64,000 bases of DNA from Microplitis mediator (taxonomy: Eukaryota > Arthropoda > Insecta > Hymenoptera > Braconidae): NCBI RefSeq assembly GCF_029852145.1, contig NC_079979.1, forward strand, positions 7,542,642-7,606,641. Direction: 5' to 3'. Below are positions 1-9,472 of this stretch, piece after piece. Within the stretch, counting starts at the first letter, position 1. Each line of letters begins with the position of its first letter. Both the position numbers and the translations under genes were made by a program. The notes below the pieces were generated by a model, which worked only from the letters and a program-made list of their open reading frames with translations, was not told where the DNA came from and did no database searches.

Positions 1-197
1 TTTCTGGAAAGTCGATCAAATCAGAGGACAAAATCGTTTCGAAAAGAAGTTTTTTTCGCTGCCAACCATTTTTATCGACTTCATAAGCGAGTGTATTATT
101 AGTGTAATTTCGAGATTTAATCATTTCAACAATTTCATCTGAGTACTCTTCATCAGAAATAAGACGTTTGGTGTACTGATTGTGAAGAAATGATGCG
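1..197 (-). pseudogene. C-terminal segment of an ISL2EU/Harbinger-like DDE transposase, split by a BEL insertion
   Basis: Read on the minus strand this stretch is open throughout and in frame with the transposase fragment at 7951-9472 once the BEL element and one copy of its target duplication are ignored. It encodes an acidic, lysine-rich tail and continues off the left edge of the window. It is therefore the 3' part of the same transposase gene, displaced about 7.75 kb by the retrotransposon. The continuity of frame is seen directly. The family call comes from the DDE core in the other fragment. Confidence 0.7.
193..197. repeat. Target-site duplication of the BEL element, left copy (ATGCG)
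   Basis: ATGCG lies directly before the left LTR and again directly after the right LTR at 7951-7955. A 5-bp duplication fits BEL/Pao integration and fixes the element ends. Confidence 0.9.
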
Positions 198-1234
198 TGT
201 TGTAATATTAATTAAATAAAGACATGCCAGGACTGGTTGGTGGTTGGGATGTTTGAAAAATACGCATATTTAAAAATATAACAATATTTTTATTTGTCAC
301 AGCACAAAATATCACTAGGTTGCAAATTAAATAGTTTATTTAATTTATAAATACTGTTAAATGTCTGAGCTCATGAATACGTGAATGATTGAATACAAAT
401 TATTGAGTTGAGCTCGAGTAAATAAATAAATTAAAAATAATCAAGTTGAGTTTAATTGAACACTGAGTTGATTACAAAAATGTCATGATAATAAGTAACA
501 TGATGTTAGAGGTTACTGAGCGAAGTGAACTATTGAACACGTAATTACTATTTTTAATAGCACTGAATACATAAATAATTTTGTTATTGAGTTTTAATAG
601 TAATGATCACTTAATTGAATTGAATTTAATGAGCTCATGATAAATTACACTGATTTTAATTTATTTGTTGAACACGTGGTAGCATGATAGCATAGGCTAC
701 TGAGGAAAAAATAACTTTTAGTTTAATTAAGAAATTGAGCATAATATTAATCAAATAAATAATAAAACTGAGTCTTTTGAACACTTGAATTAATTTATAA
801 AGTAGAAATTAAGCACCTGTACGATTCTCCGTCGAAAATAACCTCCTCAGGAACAGGTTGTAGAACACTGGATTTCTTGATGTTGTTTTTTATTTATTTT
901 ATGAGCTCTGGTGCTCGCAATTATAAAAATAATTATATTTTTATATAGAGTTACGAACTTTTAATGTCATTAATTGATTATTTTTAATGATTTACTCGAG
1001 ATGAGCGCAATTTGAATAGATTATACAAAGCACGTGGTGACACTTGGAAATGTATAAAACGAATAGATAATGGCGTCGGTCTTCTTGCCACGAGGCAGTA
1101 AAAATCCATGCGCATGCGTCGCACTGCGCTAGTCGAGTATTCAATTGATAGACACTAGGCCCCAGTAGGTGCTGCCTCTATTTGCCGGAAGTTCAACTAC
1201 ATTGAAATTCGAATGTAGTTGTGATTACGCAACA
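198..1234 (-). repeat. BEL element 3' LTR
   Basis: Direct repeat of 6914-7950 with a few substitutions. It starts with TG and ends with CA. With the element on the minus strand this is the downstream (3') LTR. Confidence 0.92.
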
Positions 1235-1321
1235 TTCCGCCCGCCATCAGCAACAGAGTTGATGATTGATGAGTTCTCGAGTACTTGATCTTTTGATGAG
1301 CATGTTATTGAACCAGTTAAG

Positions 1322-4300
1322 TTATTCTTCGTCATCTTCTTGAGGTTCTGGTTCAATTGGTAGGAGTGCAAGCTTCGTGATTGGACGAGTGAGTGTTGAA
1401 TTCACTGTGTTGAGCGTAGCAACCCTGGTCAATCCATCTTTGCCAGGGTGAAGTGCGATGATACGAGCGAGAGGCCACCTGGTTGGTGGAAACCTTTCGT
1501 CGGTGAGTAATACAAGTGACCCAACTTGAATTTGATGAGTTGGACGTTGCCACTTGGTGATTGCCAGTTGTCTTTGAAGATAACTTGTAGACCAATGATT
1601 CCAGAACTGTTGATCACGTTGTTGTAGAAATTGCCATCTAGACAATCGAGAACTATTTGTATCGATGAGTGCTGGTTCAGGAATCATGTTGAGTGCTCGT
1701 CCAATTAAGAAGGGACCAGGAGTGAGTGCATCCATGTCATCTGGATCTTCCGTGAGTGGCTCCAATGGTCTTGAATTCAATATAGCTTCAATTTGCGTCA
1801 GAAGAGTCGTAAATTCTTCAAACGTAAATGAAGACTCTCCCACTGATCGAGTAAGATGATGTTTGAGTGATTTGACAGCAGCTTCCCACTTTCCACCCAT
1901 GTGTGGGGCTGCTGGTGGATTGAAATGCCAGGCAATACTGTTCACAGTGATGTGATCCAGTATTTCTCTTGACTCTTGAGTTCCTTGAGTGAACAGACGG
2001 TTGAGATCAGTTTCAGCGCCTTTGAACGTCGTTTCACAATCGCTGTAGAGTGCTGTGCAGATGCCTCGTCGGCTGATAAATCTGCGGAGTGCTGCGATGA
2101 ACCCACTAGAGCTGTAGTCGCTGACTACCTCTAGATGTACTGCTGACGTAGAAAGGCAGACAAAAACACAAATCCAGCCTTTGTATGTTTTTGCTCCTCT
2201 GCGTCTCCAATTTTTGAGTGTTATTGGACCAGCATAGTCAACTCCAGTGTGAGTGAATGCAGATGATGGAGTGACTCGTGACACTGGTAGCTGACCCATG
2301 AGTTGTTGAGCTCTATCAGCACGATGTCGTGCGCATCTTATACATTTGAGTATACTATAGCGTACTGGTTGTCTACCGCCAATGATCCAGTACTTTTGTC
2401 GTATGAATGCAAGAGTAAGTTGAGTACCACCATGCATGGTACGCTGATGAGCATCAGAGATGATGAGTTTAGTGAGTGCCGCATTCCGTGGTAGAATAGC
2501 AGGATGCTTACTTTGGTCTTGATTTGGAGAATTTTTCAACCGTCCACCTACTCGAATGATGCCGTCGGTGTCAATGAATGCAACCAATCGAGCAAATGGA
2601 TGACCATTAGGCCATGGTGTGTGTTTAGAGTGCATGTTGATCTCGTTTGAAAAATGAATGCGTTGAGCTTCTTTGATACAGAAGTTAAGTGCAGAAATTA
2701 CTTCGTCAGAAGTAATTGGAGCCTTGAGTGATGAGTTTGGTGATTTTTTGATCATGTCACGAAGTCTAAAGCAGATTGCAGTAGCTCGTAACATACGTAG
2801 GAGTGGTATTGGCCGTTCCATGATAGGCCAATTTGATTTCAGTGATGAATTCGATGAGAACAGGGCCAGTCCAGGCCGTTCTTCTGCTTCAGCTCCTGTA
2901 TCATCGATTGATGGACATTTAGGCCAGGACGATGAACTCTTGAGCAACCATGGTGGGCCAGTCCACCATAGTTGATCATCACGGAGTTGAGTAGGTGTCA
3001 ACCCTCGTGTTGCGCAGTCTGCTGGATTTTGTGTGCCTGGAATGAAATTCCAGTGGCCATCTGGAAGTAGATCTTGAATATGTGACACCCTATTCCGAAC
3101 AAACTCCTTCCAGCGAGACGGATGAGATTTAATCCACGTGAGTGTAATTGTTGAGTCCGTCCGCAAGTATATTGGCGATTGAGTGAGATTTAGAGTGCTA
3201 TGGCAGTGTTTTCTGAGTTTTGCCAACATGTGAGCTGCGGTGAGTTCTAACCTTGGTATCGTTAGTCGTTTTAACGGAGCTACCTTGGTTTTGGAGTAGA
3301 GCAGCGTAACTCTGACTCCATGAGCAGATGTGTGGACTTTGATGAACACGGCAGCTGCCATTGCCAATTGAGAGGCGTCCGAGAATCCATGGATTTCAGT
3401 AATTGAGCACGTGGATGAGTGGATCCATCTTGGAATTTTGATTTCAGAGATCAGTTTGAGTTCATTCTTGAAGTTTCTCCATTTATGCCGTTGATTGGCT
3501 GCCAATGGAGTGTCCCAGCTGAGCTTTTCGGGCCAAAGCTCCTGCATGAATACCTTGGCTCGAATGATGAGTGGTGCGAGAAATCTAAGAGGATCAAAAA
3601 TTTGAGCAATCTCTGATAGTATGATCCTTTTTGTAAATTTTTGAGTTGAGCATGGTGGTGAGTACGTGAAATAGAACTGATCTGAGTGTGAGGACCCGTA
3701 CATGCCCAGAATCTTGGTGCTGGAGTCTGATTCCTCGAATTTATGATTCTTGATCGCTTCCACATGATTGAGTTGTTGTAATTCTGGAAGATTGCTTGCC
3801 CATTTAGCAAGAGGGAATCCGCCCGCCTTGCAGAGTGCTTCAAGTTGATCAGCAACTTGTTGTAATGAGTTCAAGTCATCGGCACCACCAAAGATATCGT
3901 CAACATATCTTCCGTGGGTGAGTGGAATGATCGCAAGAGGAAATCGATGTCCTTCGTCTTCAACCAATTGAAGTAGAGCACGAACGGCCAAATATGGAGC
4001 TGGTCTGGTCCCGTAGGTGACCGTGGTGAGTTTATATGGAGTTATTTGGCCTTGTTGGTTGAACCAGAGTATTTGTCGAAGTGATTGATCGCGTTCGTCG
4101 ACCAAAATCTGTCTAAACATCTTTGTGATATCTGTTATGAAGATGAGTTTATGAGTGCAAACTCCTATGAGTACGTCGAAGATGTCTAGTTGCAGTTTTG
4201 GACCGGTGTGAAGCACATCGTTGAGTGAAAGACCAGAGCTGGTGGTTTTGGAACCGTTGAACACTACTCGCAGCTTGGTTGTGATGCTGCTTTCCCGTAA

Positions 4301-5185
4301 AACTCCATGATGAGGGAGATAGTGGTCTGGTTCACTTGTTGTTGATTGAGTTGATTCCACCATGTGGTTGAGTTCTTTGTATTCCTTCAGAAAATCAAGG
4401 TAGAGTGCTTTCAAACGGTCGTCATGATCTATACGCCGTTTGAGATGAATAAGACAGCGGTATGCTGCTGAGTACGAATTTCCCAGCGGTTGAGGTGACG
4501 ATTTGATTGGCAGTCGAACTATGTATCGTCCTGAACTGTCTCGTCGATGAGTTTTTTGAAAATGCGCTTTACACGCCTCCTCATCTGGGTTGAGTTCCTT
4601 GATTTTGCTGACTGGAATTTCTTCTTGAGTCCAGAAGAGTGATAGCAGGTCTTGAAGTTGTTGAGTTGACTGCTCGACAGCAGCATGATAAGTAATAGAT
4701 GGTCGATGAGTGCGTTGAGTAACTGGACCAAGTAATATCCATCCGAAGATGGTATCTTGAGCGATTGGCAGGCCTTCAGACCTTTTAATGAGTACATCTT
4801 TAATGATAAGACCATAATGATCGGCACCAATGATGATATCAATTGGTCCTGGTCTCATGAACGCTGGATCTGCCAATTGTAGTTGTTTGTATTGGTTCCA
4901 GTTGAGTGTGTTGAGTGCAACAGATGGTAGTTGAGTAGTAAGACCACCTAGTATATGAGCACTGATGATGACTGAGTCGTTTGAATGCCTAGATGAAAGC
5001 TTGAGTGGGACTTGACCTTTAGTTCTACCAGCATTGGCAACACCAATACCAATAATCTGGATAGATGAGTGAGTGCGTTCAAGTTTGAGTGAATTCACCA
5101 AGGAATCTGAAACAAACGACAATTCAGACCCTGGATCCAGCAAGATGCGTACTGGATGAGTACTTAACTTGGTGATCAAGTCCAC
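1322..5185 (-). CDS. pol: BEL/Pao Pol polyprotein (protease, reverse transcriptase, RNase H, integrase)
   Basis: An uninterrupted 1,287-residue frame that would drive reverse transcription and integration. Domains in order: aspartic protease with the BEL-type DPG motif near residue 17; reverse transcriptase about 300-440 with catalytic YVDD at 427-430; RNase H with FSDAS near 601, ELTAA near 647 and a TDST motif near 676; integrase with an HHCC zinc-binding region about 913-952 and a DDE core (aspartates in a DYAGP motif near 983 and a YSDCETT motif near 1050, then a WEAAVKSLKHH helix). DPG instead of the usual DTG is typical of BEL/Pao. The frame is open upstream to a TAA at 5306-5308 and is the same frame as the end of gag, so Pol is probably made as a Gag-Pol product and the start used here (a GTG at 5185) is arbitrary. 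Unlike gag it shows no break. Confidence 0.93.
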   Translation of the reverse strand: MDLITKLSTHPVRILLDPGSELSFVSDSLVNSLKLERTHSSIQIIGIGVANAGRTKGQVPLKLSSRHSNDSVIISAHILGGLTTQLPSVALNTLNWNQYKQLQLADPAFMRPGPIDIIIGADHYGLIIKDVLIKRSEGLPIAQDTIFGWILLGPVTQRTHRPSITYHAAVEQSTQQLQDLLSLFWTQEEIPVSKIKELNPDEEACKAHFQKTHRRDSSGRYIVRLPIKSSPQPLGNSYSAAYRCLIHLKRRIDHDDRLKALYLDFLKEYKELNHMVESTQSTTSEPDHYLPHHGVLRESSITTKLRVVFNGSKTTSSGLSLNDVLHTGPKLQLDIFDVLIGVCTHKLIFITDITKMFRQILVDERDQSLRQILWFNQQGQITPYKLTTVTYGTRPAPYLAVRALLQLVEDEGHRFPLAIIPLTHGRYVDDIFGGADDLNSLQQVADQLEALCKAGGFPLAKWASNLPELQQLNHVEAIKNHKFEESDSSTKILGMYGSSHSDQFYFTYSPPCSTQKFTKRIILSEIAQIFDPLRFLAPLIIRAKVFMQELWPEKLSWDTPLAANQRHKWRNFKNELKLISEIKIPRWIHSSTCSITEIHGFSDASQLAMAAAVFIKVHTSAHGVRVTLLYSKTKVAPLKRLTIPRLELTAAHMLAKLRKHCHSTLNLTQSPIYLRTDSTITLTWIKSHPSRWKEFVRNRVSHIQDLLPDGHWNFIPGTQNPADCATRGLTPTQLRDDQLWWTGPPWLLKSSSSWPKCPSIDDTGAEAEERPGLALFSSNSSLKSNWPIMERPIPLLRMLRATAICFRLRDMIKKSPNSSLKAPITSDEVISALNFCIKEAQRIHFSNEINMHSKHTPWPNGHPFARLVAFIDTDGIIRVGGRLKNSPNQDQSKHPAILPRNAALTKLIISDAHQRTMHGGTQLTLAFIRQKYWIIGGRQPVRYSILKCIRCARHRADRAQQLMGQLPVSRVTPSSAFTHTGVDYAGPITLKNWRRRGAKTYKGWICVFVCLSTSAVHLEVVSDYSSSGFIAALRRFISRRGICTALYSDCETTFKGAETDLNRLFTQGTQESREILDHITVNSIAWHFNPPAAPHMGGKWEAAVKSLKHHLTRSVGESSFTFEEFTTLLTQIEAILNSRPLEPLTEDPDDMDALTPGPFLIGRALNMIPEPALIDTNSSRLSRWQFLQQRDQQFWNHWSTSYLQRQLAITKWQRPTHQIQVGSLVLLTDERFPPTRWPLARIIALHPGKDGLTRVATLNTVNSTLTRPITKLALLPIEPEPQEDDEE

Positions 5186-5341
5186 TAGGCAAGTTGCGAG
5201 TAAGATTGCTGGGCGATGAGTGCGGGTAAGATGAGTACCAGACGTGTTGAGTGCAATTGAGTTCAGTTGAGCGTCGCTCGAGTCGTCATGTGGAAGCAGA
5301 CGTCTTTATTGAGTGCTTTTAGCGGCTAAGCTAGATGATTT

Positions 5342-6909
5342 TTAAGTGCTTTTGAGTCCCGGGTGTATCATGGTGTGGTGTTTTTGTTCACACACCCTGC
5401 ATGTAAAATTTGAATTGCACGCATCCGGTAGATGATGGCCAAAACAATTTTCACACAGTCGCTTCTCCACAACGACTTGAGTGCGTTGAGCCTTTGTGAG
5501 TCCCAAGAATTGAGTGCATCTCACAATAAAGTGATCTCCTTTACACAAATCACAGGGATATTGTGCAGGAGGGAATATTTTCTTGGAAGGCTTCTTGAGT
5601 GCAGTAGATGAGTTCGTGGCTGGAGCTTTAGTTTCCGATGAGTGCGAGTTGGAAACAGCAGCAGCAGAGTATGACGCTGGTTTGCCAGATGAACGTGGTG
5701 GTTTTGATGCCTGTTCCACCCGTTCTTGAGCACGAGCACGACTGACTAAAAAGTCATTGAGATCTTTAGTGATGGGTATTCAGTGGAAGCACCCATTTTG
5801 TTCTCCCAGGGCTCCCGGTTGTGTGAGTCCAGTTTAGATATGATCAACTGCGTAAGCAGCGGATTTATATCTGAGTTCAATTGTACCCCGAGTGCGTTGA
5901 GTGCGTTGATTACCTCTGAAACGGTGTTCAGAAGGTAATTGAGCTGCTCAGATGAGCGTAAAGTGAGCACATGCATGTTAAGGAGCTTGTCCAGTTGAGC
6001 ACCGATGAGTAGGCGAGGGTTGTTGTACCTCTCCTTTAGCTGATTTCACGCAGGTACAAATTGGTCGTCGCACATTTGTACACTGGCGAGGCTGAGTGCT
6101 GCTTGTCCTTGCAGAGAGCTCTTCAGGTACTGAAGACGTCGAACTGGAGCAAGTTCTGGACCATTGATTACCATTGAGGTGAATGAGTCCCTGAATTCAG
6201 GCCAGTTCTCGTAACGCCCATCGAACTTGGGAATTGCGAGTGCTGGCAGATGCGTTGGAGCCCGGGTTGAGTGCACTACAGCTGGAACAGCAGCTGGTGC
6301 TGAAATTGAGTTGATGAGTGCGATTAGTTTGCCCTTGGCGTTGATATACGACCGGTACACCAGGTCGTATACTCCGTCGTTGACGTATGAGTTCTCTAAG
6401 AATTCCTTGGTGCAGGTGAGTGCTAATGAGTCGTGAGTGAGGTTAAATTGGTGCCATTCACCCTCGAGTAACTCAAGTCGAGACTTGAGTTGAGCTAAGC
6501 CATCGGCAACGGTGAGCATAGCAGCCAGAGATTCCCAGTCTGAGAAGACTCTAAGCCGTGAGTTCTGGCTGATAACTTTCAGCTCGAGTGCTGGGGAAAT
6601 CGTCGATTTCCTTGGAGTGCGTTTTATTTTTTGCTTGGACGGGTCTCCTTCGCTGTGGATCCCAGTCTCGGTGGCGCTTGAGTCGCTGAGGACTTGAGTG
6701 TCGCCGACGTTGATCACTGGAAAGAGGTGTTGGTCCGTGGGGGTACCTTCAGGGACCTTTGAGTGCTGCTGGTCCTTTGGAAAACTCTTCTTCTTCTCTT
6801 CATTCCTCATAGTGAGCTCCTTGACCTGTTGAATGGGGTTATATGAGTACAGCTGCCCAATGAGGATGCTGCCGACACAACCAACCAACCATCCGGCTCG
6901 AAGGACCAT
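5342..6909 (-). pseudogene. gag: BEL/Pao gag, broken by one stop and one frameshift
   Basis: Gag forms the virus-like particle and packages the RNA. The N-terminal part (6909-6046, 287 residues) has a charged head, then the conserved BEL Gag core. A TGA at 6046-6048 interrupts the frame, which continues in the same register through 5976-5746. A one-base shift near 5765 then moves it to the frame of 5719-5342, which holds three zinc-binding Cys/His clusters (a C-x2-C-x4-H-x4-C knuckle, then two C-x2-C groups). Two in-frame TAA codons (about 5342 and 5306) follow before pol. The first ATG at 6909 overlaps the primer binding site, so a downstream ATG is the more likely start. Confidence is high for identity and for the breaks. 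Confidence 0.85.
6891..6908 (-). other. BEL primer binding site, probably tRNA-Tyr
   Basis: On the minus strand TGGTCCTTCGAGCCGGAT lies 5 nt inside the 5' LTR. It is complementary to the 3' end of insect tRNA-Tyr as I remember it. The position is seen directly. The tRNA identity is from memory. Confidence 0.7.
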
Positions 6910-6913
6910 AAAA

Positions 6914-7950
6914 TGTTGTAATATTAATTAAATAAAGACATGCCAGGACTGGTTGGTGGTTGGGATGTTTGAAAAATACGCATATTTAAAAATATAACAA
7001 TATTTTTATTTGTCACAGCACAAAATATCACTAGGTTGCAAATTAAATAGTTTATTTAATTTATAAATACTGTTAAATGTCTGAGCTCATGAATACGTGA
7101 ATGATTGAATAAAAATTATTGAGTTGAGCTCGAGTAAATAAATAAATTAAAAATAATCAAGTTGAGTTTTATTGAACACTGAGTTGATTACAAAAATGTC
7201 ATGATAATAAGTAACATGAAGTTAGAGGTTACTGAGCGAAGTGAACTATTGAACACGTAATTACTATTTTAAATAGCACTGAATACATAAATAATTTTGT
7301 TATTGAGTTTTAATAGTAATGATCACTTAATTGAATTGAATTTAATGAGCTCATGATAAATTACACTGATTTTAATTTATTTGTTGAACACGTGGTAGCA
7401 TGATAGCATAGGCTACTGAGGAAAAAATAACTTTTAGTTTAATTAAGAAATTGAGCATAATATTAATCAAATAAATAATAAAACTGAGTCTTTTGAACAC
7501 TTGAATTAATTAGTAAAGTAAAAATTAAGCACCTGTACGATTCTCCGTCGAAAATAACCTCCTCAGGAACAGGTTGTAGAACACTGGATTTCTCGATGTT
7601 GTTTTTTATTTATTTTATGAGCTCTGGTGCTCGCAATTATAAAAATAATTATATTTTTATATAGAGTTACGAACTTTTAATGTCATTAATTGATTATTTT
7701 TAATAATTTACTCGAGATGAGCGCAATTTGAATAGATTATACAAAGCACGTGGTGACACTTGGAAATGTATAAAACGAATAGATAATGGCGTCGGTCTTC
7801 TTGCCACGAGGCAGTAAAAATCCATGCGCATGCGTCGCACTGCGCTAGTCGAGTATTCAATTGATAGACACTAGGCCCCAGTAGGTGCTGCCTCTATTTG
7901 CCGGAAGTTCAACTACATTGAAATTCGAATGTAGTTGTGATTACGCAATA
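6914..7950 (-). repeat. BEL element 5' LTR
   Basis: Direct repeat of 198-1234, the same length of 1,037 bp. On the minus strand it precedes the primer binding site and gag, so it is the promoter-bearing LTR. Confidence 0.92.
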
Positions 7951-7955
7951 ATGCG
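7951..7955. repeat. Target-site duplication of the BEL element, right copy (ATGCG)
   Basis: Matches 193-197 exactly and abuts the right LTR end. Confidence 0.9.
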
Positions 7956-9472
7956 ACTCTATAAAAGTTACTGACTCTGGGTAACATTTTATTATCGAAT
8001 TTTTGGTCTAGTAGACGATATTTTTGTTTCAGCATTCCGTGTACTGCTTCAACTACCCAACGAATCTTTGTGACGTATCTTGATGAATTAGATTCAGAAG
8101 TTGTTAACTGATTTCTTTTGCCTTTCAATGCTGGCATTAACACTTCATAACCTTTTTCTTCTAAGTGCGCCTGAACATCTCGAAACCCTCTATCAACAAC
8201 AAAAACATCACCAGGCAACAAATTGCTAATACCATCAGCAGTATCGATAATTTCTTTCATTATACTAGCATCATTTACATTGGCATGGTAGGGCCCTAAC
8301 ATATCTACCATATATCCATTGGTAGTACAAATAGTAAATGGCTTACATAACGGTACTTTCTTCTGTCCAAAAAAAGACTTTCTCTGATAAGCGTTATTAG
8401 AGCTCTTTTGATGCCGAGCATACGTTCCATCGCAAATCAAGAAAAGCTTATCACTACGATCAGCAAACAAACTTTTCAAAAGTGGTGATAAATGATTTTT
8501 AATGAGGTTTTTTCGAGACATAGATCGAAAACCAAAGTACTGAGGTAATATATCTTTCTCAAATGATTGGATCACTTGGTCATAATATTTTGAAACCAGC
8601 ATCTCATTTTCCAATTGTAAGGTCGCTGATATCAACCTGTTAGAGTTACCGGTACGTAACTTAAATAAGAATACAATGAGAGCTTGAATAACTGAACGGG
8701 AATCTGTATTCCTCATAGTTGTCAATAAGTCTCACAATTCGAGTATGTTTTCACGTTGTAATCCAGTAAATATAAAAAGTTGCTCATTAGTTATTCGAAA
8801 ATCATCCATTTTATCGAGAAGTGTCGAATCACATTTTACAGCCAAACTTTTCATCATTTTAGACAATCCTGAAGATCTTAAGTTACTCCAATTAGAATAA
8901 ACGTTCAAGTGGTTCAAATTCTCCGTGTAAAAGCGTTTTTTTATGAAATGATCGCTGAAGCATCGATCCCTATTCGGAATAAAAATTCTTTTCTTTATAA
9001 AGCATTGCATACGGGCATCTTGAGGAACAACGACTAGATTTTGATTTGAGACAGAACATACACACCAATATCTATGAGTCGCAACAGTTCTCTTCATTTG
9101 AACTTCTATACATTCTTCTAATTCATCATCACAGGCAACATCTAAATGAATAGATGGATCATCAGTACTTGATTGAGATAAAGTCATCGTTGATAAACTC
9201 GATTCTGTTCTTTCTAAAAGATCACTCCTATCTGAAGGTAGTTTATCTTCCAATGATAATTCCTGATTCTCATCTTCAATTTTGGTTTTTTTATATTTTT
9301 TTACGCGACAATTCGATCAAAGAATATCACCAACTACAATCGGACACTCAAAAACAGTTGAAAACTCCTCAGCTTCTTCGTCAGATTTTATATGTTTTGG
9401 AGTACCCGGCATTTTTTTCAGGTACTTCGAACAAATACAACACTTTGGATTATTAGCTTCAGGGGTCAACAT
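7951..9472 (-). pseudogene. ISL2EU/Harbinger-like DDE transposase, N-terminal and catalytic part
   Basis: Cut-and-paste transposase of a DNA transposon. From an ATG at 9472 one minus-strand frame runs to the BEL insertion point at 7951, interrupted only by TGA at 9317-9319 and TGA at 8732-8734. The N-terminal part has clustered cysteines (C-x2-C motifs near residues 9-12 and in the 9050-9070 region) and a Cys/His block reminiscent of a THAP-like DNA-binding finger. The catalytic core has the first aspartate in a CDGTY motif near 8440, the second in a VDRGFRD motif near 8200 and a glutamate in a VVEAVHGMLK helix near 8040, as in the DDE_Tnp_4 superfamily. The frame continues in 1-197. The split by BEL and the two stops make it dead. 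ISL2EU versus PIF/Harbinger is my judgement. Confidence 0.75.

Larger units (their letters stand above)
198..7950 (-). mobile_element. BEL/Pao LTR retrotransposon, full length, minus strand
   Basis: A 7,753-bp element with two 1,037-bp LTRs beginning TGTTGTAATA and ending in TTACGCAACA (left) or TTACGCAATA (right), flanked by ATGCG on both sides. The coding order on the minus strand is gag (6909 to 5342) then pol (5185 to 1322) with protease, RT, RNase H and integrase in BEL/Pao order. By eye the LTRs differ at roughly ten positions (about 1%), so the insertion is fairly young. Gag carries an in-frame stop and a frameshift while pol is open, so this copy is probably defective but recently active. 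It sits inside a DDE transposase gene. Confidence 0.93.
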
